Assembly (NCBI GenBank): GCA_017625405.1
Contig: JAGALB010000043.1
Location: 1-64,000, forward strand
DNA: 64,000 bases
Source of the DNA: Ruminiclostridium sp.
Lineage (GTDB): Bacteria > Bacillota > Clostridia > Oscillospirales > Ruminococcaceae
Reading direction: 5' to 3'
In this document: one piece after another, positions 1 through 5,932 of the stretch
Position numbering within the stretch: position 1 is the stretch's first letter
Layout of the letters: each line of letters starts with the position of its first letter
Notes under the pieces: generated by a model
Databases searched by the model: none
Told to the model about the DNA's origin: nothing
Seen by the model: only the letters and a program-made list of their open reading frames with translations
Made by a program: the position numbers and the translations under genes

Positions 1-69
1 CAGCGACTTACGAATTATGAGGAAAAGCAGAATGAAATTCAGAGAAAAAGAAGCTGCGAACTCGAATAA
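1..69 (+). CDS. 3' end of an unidentified gene (partial)
   Basis: An open frame runs from the first base of the window to a TAA at 67-69. It gives a 22-residue charged C-terminus rich in E, K, R and Q that looks helical or coiled-coil. It lies about 100 bp before the integrase and on the same strand, so it is probably another gene of the same integrated element. The family cannot be named from so short a piece, and the frame could be open by chance. Confidence 0.45.
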   Translation, partial: QRLTNYEEKQNEIQRKRSCELE

Positions 70-134
70 TGACACATTCTCACTTGACAGTTTTATGCTT
101 TAAAGTGTATAATGATGATGTAGAAATGTGTCAT
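69..134 (+). promoter_or_regulatory. Integrase promoter bracketed by an inverted repeat
   Basis: TTGACA (84-89) and TATAAT (108-113) are separated by 18 bp, a near-consensus housekeeping promoter reading toward the integrase. The pair is framed by a perfect 10-bp inverted repeat, ATGACACATT at 69-78 and AATGTGTCAT at 125-134. The arms lie just upstream of the -35 and just downstream of the probable start of transcription, where a repressor or a recombination accessory protein could control integrase expression. The role of the repeat is inferred. Confidence 0.6.
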
Positions 135-170
135 ATCGGTTTACGGTTTTAACGAAAGGAGTAAATCAGT

Positions 171-1376
171 ATGGCAACTATTCGTAAAAGAGGTAACGAC
201 TCTTATGAAATAAAAGTATCTTGTGGTTATGGTGTTGACGGTAAACAGCGTTCACAGTACAAAACGTGGAAACCTTCCGAAGGTATGACACCGAAGCAGA
301 TTGAAAAAGAGCTTAACCGTCAGGCTGTTCTTTTTGAGGAGGCTTGCAAAAAAGGACAGATTACCGCTTCCGTAAAATTTGAAGCATTCGCCGAGCAATG
401 GTTTGAGGAGTACGCAAAATTCAATCTCCGTAATACTTCTTATGAAAGAATGTTACAGCTCCGCAACCGTGTTTATCCTGCAATCGGACATCTGAAGCTT
501 GATAAAATTAACGGCAGACACATTCAGCAGTTTGTAAACGACTTGCTTGAAAACGGAAAAAGCGAAAGAACGGGTAAGCCGCTTTCAAGAAAAACCGTTG
601 TTCATCATCTCAGTTTTATATCCAATGTGTTTACTTACGCTGTGAAAATGGATATGCTTACAGACAATCCGTGTAGACGAGTAACCGTGCCGAAAGGCGA
701 AGCGAAGGAAAAAGAAATCTATACACTTGCAGAGGTTGAAGAAATCTTCAATGCGCTTGAAACTGAGCCGTTGAAATATAAGCTGTTTATTATTCTTGCA
801 GTGTATAGCGGTTTCCGCCGTGGCGAAATGCTTGGACTTGAATGGAAGGACATCAACTGGGAAGATAACGTAATCAGCGTACGCCGCACATCGAACTATA
901 CGGCGGCAAAAGGAATTTATACTGACACAACCAAAACTAAAAAATCACAGCGTTCGTCAAAGTTTCCGCCGATGATTATGGAATTGCTCAAAGCATACAA
1001 GACAGAGCAGGACGCCGAGCGTGAGCGTTTAGGCGATAAGTGGCAGGACACAGACAGAATATTTGTCAAGTGGGACGGTAGACCAATGAATAATAACACT
1101 CCGTACTTCTGGTTCGGAGAATTTTGTAAGAAGCATAATTTCCGCTTCTGTGATATTCATTCTCTGCGCCATTTACACGCAAGCTTGCTCATAAATGCTG
1201 GTGTTGATATGGTATCCGTATCAAGTGATATGGGACATTCCTGCGTAGGAACAACGAGCAATATCTACTGCCATATGTTCCAAGAGGCAAAGGCGAGAAA
1301 CTGTGAAGCGATTACCAATGCACTTTCTTTTGGAAATAAAAAAGAGCCTCTTGCAGAAGCGCAAGTGGCAGTGTAA
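171..1376 (+). CDS. Tyrosine recombinase / integrase (Tn916/phage type)
   Basis: This is a site-specific tyrosine recombinase that integrates and excises a mobile element. The 401-residue protein has an N-terminal AP2-like arm-binding domain (about 1-60), a SAM-like core-binding domain (about 70-170) and a C-terminal catalytic domain (about 180-380). Catalytic residues are visible: Arg216 in SGFRRGE, Lys near 255-258, His330-x-x-Arg333 in HSLRH, His356 in GHS and the nucleophile Tyr366 in IYCHM. The start is ATG 171 after an AAAGGAG ribosome site. The gene ends 105 bp from the 3' end of tRNA-Glu, and four direct repeats overlap or follow its stop codon. This is the usual place for the integrase of an element inserted at a tRNA gene. 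The rest of the element should lie left of the window. The protein appears intact. Confidence 0.95.
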   Translation: MATIRKRGNDSYEIKVSCGYGVDGKQRSQYKTWKPSEGMTPKQIEKELNRQAVLFEEACKKGQITASVKFEAFAEQWFEEYAKFNLRNTSYERMLQLRNRVYPAIGHLKLDKINGRHIQQFVNDLLENGKSERTGKPLSRKTVVHHLSFISNVFTYAVKMDMLTDNPCRRVTVPKGEAKEKEIYTLAEVEEIFNALETEPLKYKLFIILAVYSGFRRGEMLGLEWKDINWEDNVISVRRTSNYTAAKGIYTDTTKTKKSQRSSKFPPMIMELLKAYKTEQDAERERLGDKWQDTDRIFVKWDGRPMNNNTPYFWFGEFCKKHNFRFCDIHSLRHLHASLLINAGVDMVSVSSDMGHSCVGTTSNIYCHMFQEAKARNCEAITNALSFGNKKEPLAEAQVAV

Positions 1377-1413
1377 GTGGCAATTTTCAAAAACAAGTGG
1401 CAAATAAGTGGCA
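1363..1413 (+). repeat. Four direct repeats AAGTGGCA, probable Int arm sites
   Basis: AAGTGGCA occurs at 1363-1370, 1375-1382, 1395-1402 and 1406-1413, all in the same orientation. The first copy lies inside the integrase 3' end and the others follow the stop. Clustered short direct repeats beside an integrase and a tRNA are typical of arm-type binding sites of AP2-domain integrases. That function is inferred; the repeats are directly visible. Confidence 0.6.
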
Positions 1414-1429
1414 AGTGCAGAAATTGAGC

Positions 1430-1471
1430 AAAAAAAGAACTCGCAAACGCCGTAAAATAGGCATTTGCGAG
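1430..1471 (-). terminator. Terminator of the tRNA-Lys/tRNA-Glu unit
   Basis: The arms 1440-1451 and 1460-1471 pair over about 12 bp (CTCGCAAATGCC against GGCGTTTGCGAG on the minus strand). They are followed by a T-rich tail on the minus strand (1430-1436). The hairpin sits directly downstream of tRNA-Glu. Confidence 0.75.
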
Positions 1472-1480
1472 ATACATAGT

Positions 1481-1555
1481 TGGTGACCCGTACGGGAATC
1501 GAACCCATGATTCCGCCGTGAAAGGGCGATGTCTTAACCTCTTGACCAACGGGCC
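1481..1555 (-). tRNA. tRNA-Glu (anticodon TTC)
   Basis: On the minus strand the 75-nt sequence folds as a full cloverleaf with anticodon TTC in the loop CTTTCAC, the T-arm GGTTCGATTCC and an encoded CCA end (TGG at 1481-1483). One base separates it from the upstream tRNA-Lys. Its 3' end faces the integrase, so the gene is the likely attachment site of the element. Confidence 0.95.
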
Positions 1556-1556
1556 G

Positions 1557-1632
1557 TGGTGAGCCACCCGGGAATCGAACCCGGGACACCCTGCTTAAAA
1601 GGCAGGTGCTCTGCCGCCTGAGCTAGTGGCTC
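1557..1632 (-). tRNA. tRNA-Lys (anticodon TTT)
   Basis: The 76-nt minus-strand cloverleaf has acceptor stem GAGCCAC/GTGGCTC, anticodon TTT within CTTTTAA, a standard T-arm and an encoded CCA (TGG at 1557-1559). It is the first gene of a two-tRNA transcript with tRNA-Glu. Confidence 0.95.
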
Positions 1633-1669
1633 ATAAGTTCAAGCTGAGTGCTACTCAAAGAACATTAAT

Positions 1670-1698
1670 ATTATATCAGAATGTTTCGTGTTTGTCAA
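1670..1698 (-). promoter_or_regulatory. Promoter of the tRNA-Lys/Glu unit
   Basis: On the minus strand, TTGACA (1698-1693) and TATAAT (1675-1670) are separated by 17 bp. They lie about 40 bp upstream of tRNA-Lys and match the consensus exactly. Confidence 0.75.
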
Positions 1699-1754
1699 TA
1701 CTTTTTTGAAAATTTATCCTACCAGCTTTAGAAAATGAAAAACGTCAATTTGAC

Positions 1755-1784
1755 TTGACTTTTGTTATTATTATTTGCTATAAT
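1755..1784 (+). promoter_or_regulatory. Promoter of the acetyltransferase gene
   Basis: TTGACT (1755-1760) and TATAAT (1779-1784) with an 18-bp spacer lie 57 bp before the TTG start of the acetyltransferase. Confidence 0.6.
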
Positions 1785-1840
1785 CAGATAAACAAGAAGT
1801 TATCAGGTTGTTTTATAAAAAATGTAGGGGAGAAATTGAA

Positions 1841-2326
1841 TTGGAAATTGTATTGGAAGATATCACGAAAGAAAATTGGGAGTATATAGCGTTTTTAACA
1901 ACAAATGAAAATAAGATACCTACATTAATAGAAAAAAATATTAATGGAAATGCATACTCCATGTTAGAGGCAATTTATAGAGAAACATTGACAATGAAAG
2001 CTATTGTGCTGTGTAAAAACCAGGAGAAAAAAGGAATAGGATTTGCATTGTATGGTCCATCAGAAGATGATGAGGGTAACACTGTTTATATGTTACGCAG
2101 ATTCATGATAGATGTAAGGTTTCAAGGTCAAGGGTATGGAACAATGGCTTTAACTCAGGTAATGAAAGAAATGAAAAAACAGTATAGTTGCGATGAAATT
2201 TATCTTTCTGTAGTTCCCGAGAATTTAAAGGCAATACATATATATGAAAAAGCAGGTTTTGCTTCAACGGGTATAGAAATAGGTGATGAAACACATAAAG
2301 AAATAATCTATAAATGTCTGTTGTGA
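1841..2326 (+). CDS. GNAT-family N-acetyltransferase
   Basis: This is a 161-residue acetyltransferase of the GNAT fold that transfers acetyl from acetyl-CoA to an amine; the substrate is unknown. The acetyl-CoA loop is seen as RFQGQGYGTMALTQ, followed by the typical C-terminal strand and helix (LSVVPENLKAIHIYEKAGF). I place the start at TTG 1841 because AGGGGAG precedes it by about 8 bp and the protein then begins directly with the first strand. An upstream in-frame TTG at 1808 lacks a good ribosome site. The gene is clearly more AT-rich than its neighbours. It stands alone between tRNA genes and a terminator, which suggests acquisition by transfer. Confidence 0.85.
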   Translation: MEIVLEDITKENWEYIAFLTTNENKIPTLIEKNINGNAYSMLEAIYRETLTMKAIVLCKNQEKKGIGFALYGPSEDDEGNTVYMLRRFMIDVRFQGQGYGTMALTQVMKEMKKQYSCDEIYLSVVPENLKAIHIYEKAGFASTGIEIGDETHKEIIYKCLL

Positions 2327-2384
2327 TTAGTGTTAACCGGATTTCAATAAGTTAAGCAGCAAGCTCTGATTTATATCATATACC

Positions 2385-2416
2385 AAAAGCCCGAGAAGCT
2401 TTCTTCTCGGGCTTTT
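2385..2416. terminator. Bidirectional terminator between the acetyltransferase and pduL
   Basis: The hairpin AAAAGCCCGAGAAG / CTTCTCGGGCTTTT has T-runs on both strands. It lies between two convergent genes and can end both transcripts. Confidence 0.8.
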
Positions 2417-2438
2417 CATATACTTAATGTATACCTGA

Positions 2439-3020
2439 TTAAAGGGACTTGATGATTTCGCCGAACATACCGGGAGCAGCGCAGATAGCGTTGGATTCGT
2501 CGGTATCAATGTGCATAGCGTCAGCAAATGTTTCGCTTACACGTACAACAACATCGCCGAGAAGAGCTGTTCTACCATCTGTTTCAGCCTTAACCCAAAC
2601 GATGTCCTTGTTCTTTAAGCCGAGCTTTTCAGCTGTTTCGGGAATCATGTGGATGTGGCGCTTTGCAACGATAACGCCTTCGCTGATTTCGATTTCGCCT
2701 GCAGGTCCGATAATCTTGCAGCCGGGTGTACCAGCGATATCGCCGGATTCTCTGATGACTACGGGAACACCGATAGAACGTGCGTCAGTAGCGGAAAGCT
2801 CAACCTGTGTAGCAGGGCGTACAGGACCTAAGATAGAAACGTTAGCAAGCTGCTTCTTGGGGCCTACGATAGTAACTCTTTCTTCGCAAGCGTACTGACC
2901 GGGCTGGGAGAGATCCTTCTTCTTTGTAAGTTCTGCACCCTTGCCGAATAATACTTCAAGTGCTTCTGCGCTTACGTGTACGTGACGTGCAGATGTTTCA
3001 ATTAAAATTTTGTTGGACAT
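2439..3020 (-). CDS. pduL: Phosphate propanoyltransferase, PduL family
   Basis: This acyltransferase interconverts acyl-CoA and acyl-phosphate (propanoyl-CoA or acetyl-CoA) and feeds acetate/propionate kinase for ATP. The 193-residue protein shows the PduL zinc-binding histidine clusters ARHVHVS near the N-terminus and KRHIHM near the middle. I set the start at ATG 3020 because a GGAGG box lies 8 bp upstream and the family begins here; an in-frame extension to 3137 has no such site. No microcompartment shell genes are nearby and there is no obvious encapsulation peptide, so it probably works in the cytosol as a substitute for Pta. Confidence 0.9.
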   Translation of the reverse strand: MSNKILIETSARHVHVSAEALEVLFGKGAELTKKKDLSQPGQYACEERVTIVGPKKQLANVSILGPVRPATQVELSATDARSIGVPVVIRESGDIAGTPGCKIIGPAGEIEISEGVIVAKRHIHMIPETAEKLGLKNKDIVWVKAETDGRTALLGDVVVRVSETFADAMHIDTDESNAICAAPGMFGEIIKSL

Positions 3021-3084
3021 TGTTTTTTCCTCCATATCAGAATTTTTTACCACATATATTATACAACTTATTAAGACAAAAATC

Positions 3085-3118
3085 AAGCAGATTTCCGTAT
3101 ATTTTACGAAAATCTGCT
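3085..3118 (-). terminator. Terminator of the yab/divIC operon
   Basis: AAGCAGATTT and AAATCTGCTT pair around an AT-rich loop with T-rich sequence on both sides. It lies just beyond the small gene that closes the divIC operon and before the pduL ribosome site. Confidence 0.65.
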
Positions 3119-3137
3119 TTTTTGTTATTTTTAACAA

Positions 3138-3248
3138 TCAGAATATCATAAAAGACTGAAGCACAAAGCTCAGCACGATTACAACTGCAACAACAAGTGC
3201 GCCGATTCTGAATATAACTGAGAGCTTTTCTCTGTCCTTACTTTTCAC
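3138..3248 (-). CDS. 36-residue single-span membrane protein after DivIC
   Basis: A short gene starts at GTG 3248, five bases after an AGAGGTG ribosome site, and ends at TGA 3138-3140. The protein has a charged N-terminus (VKSKDREKL, initiator read as Met) and then one hydrophobic helix of about 22 residues, ending FMIF. It lies 15 bp downstream of divIC, so it is probably translated from the same message. It is too short for usual gene callers. A role beside DivIC at the septum is only a guess from position and topology. No family is recognised. Confidence 0.6.
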   Translation of the reverse strand: MKSKDREKLSVIFRIGALVVAVVIVLSFVLQSFMIF

Positions 3249-3263
3249 AAAAACACCTCTGGA

Positions 3264-3584
3264 TTAATTGCTGGGAACAAAATAGTAAATCTTTTCATCG
3301 GCGTAAGAGTAGTCGAGTTCATCACGGGCAATTTCTTCAATATAATCAAGACGGTACTCTGTGCTGGAATAACGCCTCAACTGTTCATTTTCAGTCTGCA
3401 CCTGAACAAGTTTTGCCGATAATTCTTCATACTCAGTTGTCTTCTGAGCAATAGAAACCTGAGTAGAAATAAGCAATACAACTGCATAAATCAGGGTAGC
3501 GGTAGCTACGAGGGCGAAAAAGAAAGAACGTCTATGCTTTTTTTCGGATTTTTGCTTTAATGACATTTCTTTCTTCACCACCAT
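3264..3584 (-). CDS. divIC: Septum formation initiator DivIC/FtsB family
   Basis: This small bitopic division protein takes part in the FtsL-DivIC-DivIB complex of the septum. It has a basic cytoplasmic N-terminus, one membrane helix (about residues 20-42), then a coiled coil (TTEYEELSAKLVQVQTENEQ) and the short conserved C-terminal region ending in a YYFVPSN-like tail. The frame opens at 3584; an internal ATG at 3566 is an equally plausible start. Either start overlaps the yabQ 3' end, indicating coupled translation. The position after yabP-yabQ matches Bacillus and other spore formers. Confidence 0.9.
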   Translation of the reverse strand: MVVKKEMSLKQKSEKKHRRSFFFALVATATLIYAVVLLISTQVSIAQKTTEYEELSAKLVQVQTENEQLRRYSSTEYRLDYIEEIARDELDYSYADEKIYYFVPSN

Positions 3585-4101
3585 TCTGACATAATTTGCT
3601 CATTTTATTATTATTCTTATTATACAACAAGGATAAGCCTTTTTTCAACCCAAAATCCGATTTTTCTTTATAAATCTTCATTTTTTTGTGTAATCTGTCA
3701 AAAATGCTTGTTGATTTTTGTTTGATAAATCTAAAAAATCTGTAAATAGGGTTGAAGACAAATTTCTTTGCTGAATTACGCAGACAAAATACTAATTTTG
3801 CGACTGCTCCGGCAAGAAAAGCTGTAAGCCTTCCTATTGTTATCAGATAAAGAATCATTCCGAAAGCGGCAGAAATAATATAAATAAGCCGCAGCGTTCC
3901 TGTTGGAGTATCAACCGAAAGAAGCATAAGCACAAGCCCGCTGAAAATCATTGCGAAAAAGTCCGTAATAAAAGCAAAAACGGCTCCGGTTGCAAAGGCG
4001 GTGCGTATAAAGCGCAGAATGTCGTAAAGAAATCCCAGGACAATCCCCGAAAGGGCAAATTGTCCGATAATGGCGAGAATCTCCGAATCAGTGTAAAACA
4101 T
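3532..4101 (-). CDS. yabQ: Spore cortex biosynthesis protein YabQ
   Basis: YabQ is an integral membrane protein of the forespore envelope required for spore cortex formation in Bacillus. The 189-residue protein has a hydrophobic N-terminal part with three to four membrane helices (about residues 8-95), including the YDILRFIR stretch typical of the family. A basic cytoplasmic tail follows (KKFVFNPIYRFFRFIKQK). The tail is long and Asn/Lys-rich, and its coding end overlaps divIC. It lies 8 bp after yabP. Confidence 0.88.
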   Translation of the reverse strand: MFYTDSEILAIIGQFALSGIVLGFLYDILRFIRTAFATGAVFAFITDFFAMIFSGLVLMLLSVDTPTGTLRLIYIISAAFGMILYLITIGRLTAFLAGAVAKLVFCLRNSAKKFVFNPIYRFFRFIKQKSTSIFDRLHKKMKIYKEKSDFGLKKGLSLLYNKNNNKMSKLCQNGGEERNVIKAKIRKKA

Positions 4102-4109
4102 ATGACCTC

Positions 4110-4370
4110 CTATCTGAAAAGCTTTGAAAGAAAATTATCAGGTATATGCTGCTTTTCCGAACGATAGGACAGGGAATTGATTCGTCCTGTTATTTTCAGC
4201 TCGCCTTTGTTTTCGTTGAATTCATCAACTTCGAGGTTTCTGCCTTTTATTATGAGATCTCCCTCTTCGGTATATACTGCTATTTCTTCGGGGCTGAAGC
4301 TGTCAGCTTTCCTGACCCCCGAAATACTGGCCGAACTGCGGTTTTCGATTATAAGAATATGTTTGTTCAT
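4110..4370 (-). CDS. yabP: Sporulation protein YabP
   Basis: YabP is a small soluble partner needed with YabQ for cortex assembly around the forespore. The family signature is seen: an N-terminal ENRSSASISGV segment, a beta-rich core (EIAVYTEEGDLIIKGRNLEV) and a C-terminal GELKITGRINSLSY. I choose ATG 4370 as the start because GGGGG lies five bases upstream and the 86-residue length fits the family. An in-frame extension to 4403 is unlikely. It lies between rqcP and yabQ, as in Bacillus. Confidence 0.9.
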   Translation of the reverse strand: MNKHILIIENRSSASISGVRKADSFSPEEIAVYTEEGDLIIKGRNLEVDEFNENKGELKITGRINSLSYRSEKQHIPDNFLSKLFR

Positions 4371-4433
4371 AAAATCCCCCGAATATGAAATGGTAGTATT
4401 CAATTCTATTCGGAAGAGGACGTGTTTAGAACA

Positions 4434-4673
4434 TCAGACAACCTCGTAAAGTTCTGAAGCACCGTCCTTGCCGACAACTTCGACAACCTTCAGCACTTTT
4501 ACCTTAAGGGGTGATTTGCCGATATTGATTTCGATGATGTCGTTTACCTTGACGTCGTAGGAAGCACGGGCAACCTTGCCGTTTACAGTGACTTTTTCTG
4601 CGTCACAGGCTTCATTTGCAACCGTTCTTCTTTTTATAAGGCGGGAAACCTTGAGATATTTGTCGAGTCGCAT
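4434..4673 (-). CDS. rqcP: S4-domain RNA-binding protein RqcP (YabO/Hsp15 family)
   Basis: RqcP binds the 50S-peptidyl-tRNA complex and helps RqcH add C-terminal alanine tails during rescue of stalled ribosomes. The 79-residue protein is almost only an S4 domain, beginning MRLDKYLKVSRLIKRR and carrying the VTVNGKVARASYDVKVND turn. Length and position after mazG and before yabP match yabO of Bacillus. Here HU lies between mazG and rqcP, and a terminator-like hairpin precedes the gene, so expression may be partly separate from HU. Confidence 0.93.
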   Translation of the reverse strand: MRLDKYLKVSRLIKRRTVANEACDAEKVTVNGKVARASYDVKVNDIIEINIGKSPLKVKVLKVVEVVGKDGASELYEVV

Positions 4674-4685
4674 AAAAAACTCCTT

Positions 4686-4731
4686 TCAAAAATAAAAACG
4701 GATTGCGTGCCGCTTGAACATCGCAATCCGT
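4686..4731 (-). terminator. Terminator or attenuator after HU
   Basis: ACGGATTGCG (4698-4707) pairs with CGCAATCCGT (4722-4731). On the minus strand the stem is followed by TTTTTATTTTT. It lies between the HU stop and the rqcP start inside the cluster. It probably ends most HU transcripts, which fits the far higher demand for HU. Confidence 0.75.
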
Positions 4732-4752
4732 AATATTCAAAATTGTCGCCGA

Positions 4753-5028
4753 TTACTTAGCAACAGCTTCCTTTAATGCGGAGCCAGCCTTGAATGCGGG
4801 AACCTTTGTAGCGCTGATCTTGATCTTCTTCTTTGTCTGGGGGTTGATACCTTCGCGAGCTGCTCTTTCACGAACTTCAAATGTACCGAAGCCTACGAGC
4901 TGGATCTTTTCGCCCTTAGCAAGTGTATCTGTGATTGTGTCGATTACTGCAGAGAGAGCTGCTTCTGTATCCTTCTTTGTCATACCGGACTTAGCTGCTA
5001 CTGCTGTGATGAATTCTGCCTTTGTCAT
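4753..5028 (-). CDS. hup: DNA-binding protein HU
   Basis: HU is a small histone-like protein that bends and compacts DNA as a dimer. The 91-residue sequence is canonical: [20 protein letters not shown] at the N-terminus, [20 protein letters not shown] in the DNA-binding arm with the proline, and the closing helix [17 protein letters not shown] box lies 9 bp before ATG 5028. It sits between mazG and rqcP, a position not found in Bacillus subtilis but plausible for Clostridia. A strong terminator follows. Confidence 0.97.
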   Translation of the reverse strand: MTKAEFITAVAAKSGMTKKDTEAALSAVIDTITDTLAKGEKIQLVGFGTFEVRERAAREGINPQTKKKIKISATKVPAFKAGSALKEAVAK

Positions 5029-5079
5029 GGTTTTATACCTCCAAAAAAATAAATAAATACTATACCGAACCTTTTCGGC

Positions 5080-5877
5080 TTATATAACCGTGTCTTTCTT
5101 AGCTTTCTCCCAATAGTCATTGAGTTCGTCCTGAGTTGCATCGGAAAAGCTTTTTCCGTCAGCCTCAAGCAAAGCTTCAACACTGCTAAATCGTATTATA
5201 AACTTATTTATCGCAAATGTCAAGGCTTTTTCGCTATCTTTTTTCAAAAATCTTGACAAGTTTGTGCAGGAGAACAAAATATCGCCTAATTCTTCTTCTA
5301 TTTTTATATCACTATGTTCCGAAATTGCGGCTTCAAGCTCGGAAATTTCGCTTTTTAAGCGGTCGATTACCTCATTTACGTTCTCAAAATCAAAGCCTAC
5401 ATTTGCTGCACGCTTGCCTACCTTTTCGCCCCTCATAAGCGCAGGCAGCAGTTTTGGCACGCTTCTGAGCCTGTCGGACGCCTTTTCTTCGTTCTTTGAC
5501 TTGCTCTTGAGTGAATCCCAGTTTCTGAGTACTTCAGCGGAATTTTCCACATGAATATCGCCGAAAACGTGGGGATGGCGATAAATGAGCTTCTTGCATA
5601 TGCCGTCGGCAACGTCATCAAGGTCAAAAACGCCTTTTTCCGCTTCTATTTCGCTGTGAAATACAACCTGGAGCATAAGATCTCCCAGTTCTTCCTTGAG
5701 TAAATCAGTATTATCACTGTCAATTGCCTCTGCAACCTCATAGGCCTCCTCAAGAACATCCATTCTGATGGATTTGTGATCCTGTTCTCTGTCCCAGGGG
5801 CAGCCGTGCTCGCTGCGGAGCTCCTTCATAATAAGTCTTAAATCGTCAACTGTGTATTTTTCCTTGAACTGAAACAT
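5080..5877 (-). CDS. mazG: Nucleoside triphosphate pyrophosphohydrolase MazG (YabN-type)
   Basis: MazG hydrolyses non-canonical or excess (d)NTPs to the monophosphate and pyrophosphate. Two MazG domains are visible. The first has the metal-binding residues in LEEAYEVAEAI and KEELGDLMLQVVFHSEIE; the second has a weaker EELGDILFSCTNLSRFL. I set the start at ATG 5877 because an AAAGGA box precedes it by 9 bp, while the ATG at 5886 touches that box. The protein lacks the N-terminal tetrapyrrole-methylase-like domain found in Bacillus YabN, so it is the short form of about 265 residues. Confidence 0.93.
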   Translation of the reverse strand: MFQFKEKYTVDDLRLIMKELRSEHGCPWDREQDHKSIRMDVLEEAYEVAEAIDSDNTDLLKEELGDLMLQVVFHSEIEAEKGVFDLDDVADGICKKLIYRHPHVFGDIHVENSAEVLRNWDSLKSKSKNEEKASDRLRSVPKLLPALMRGEKVGKRAANVGFDFENVNEVIDRLKSEISELEAAISEHSDIKIEEELGDILFSCTNLSRFLKKDSEKALTFAINKFIIRFSSVEALLEADGKSFSDATQDELNDYWEKAKKDTVI

Positions 5878-5932
5878 TTTTAACATTCCTTTCTGTAAGC
5901 ACTATTGATATAATACAACTTTTTTCTCAAAT

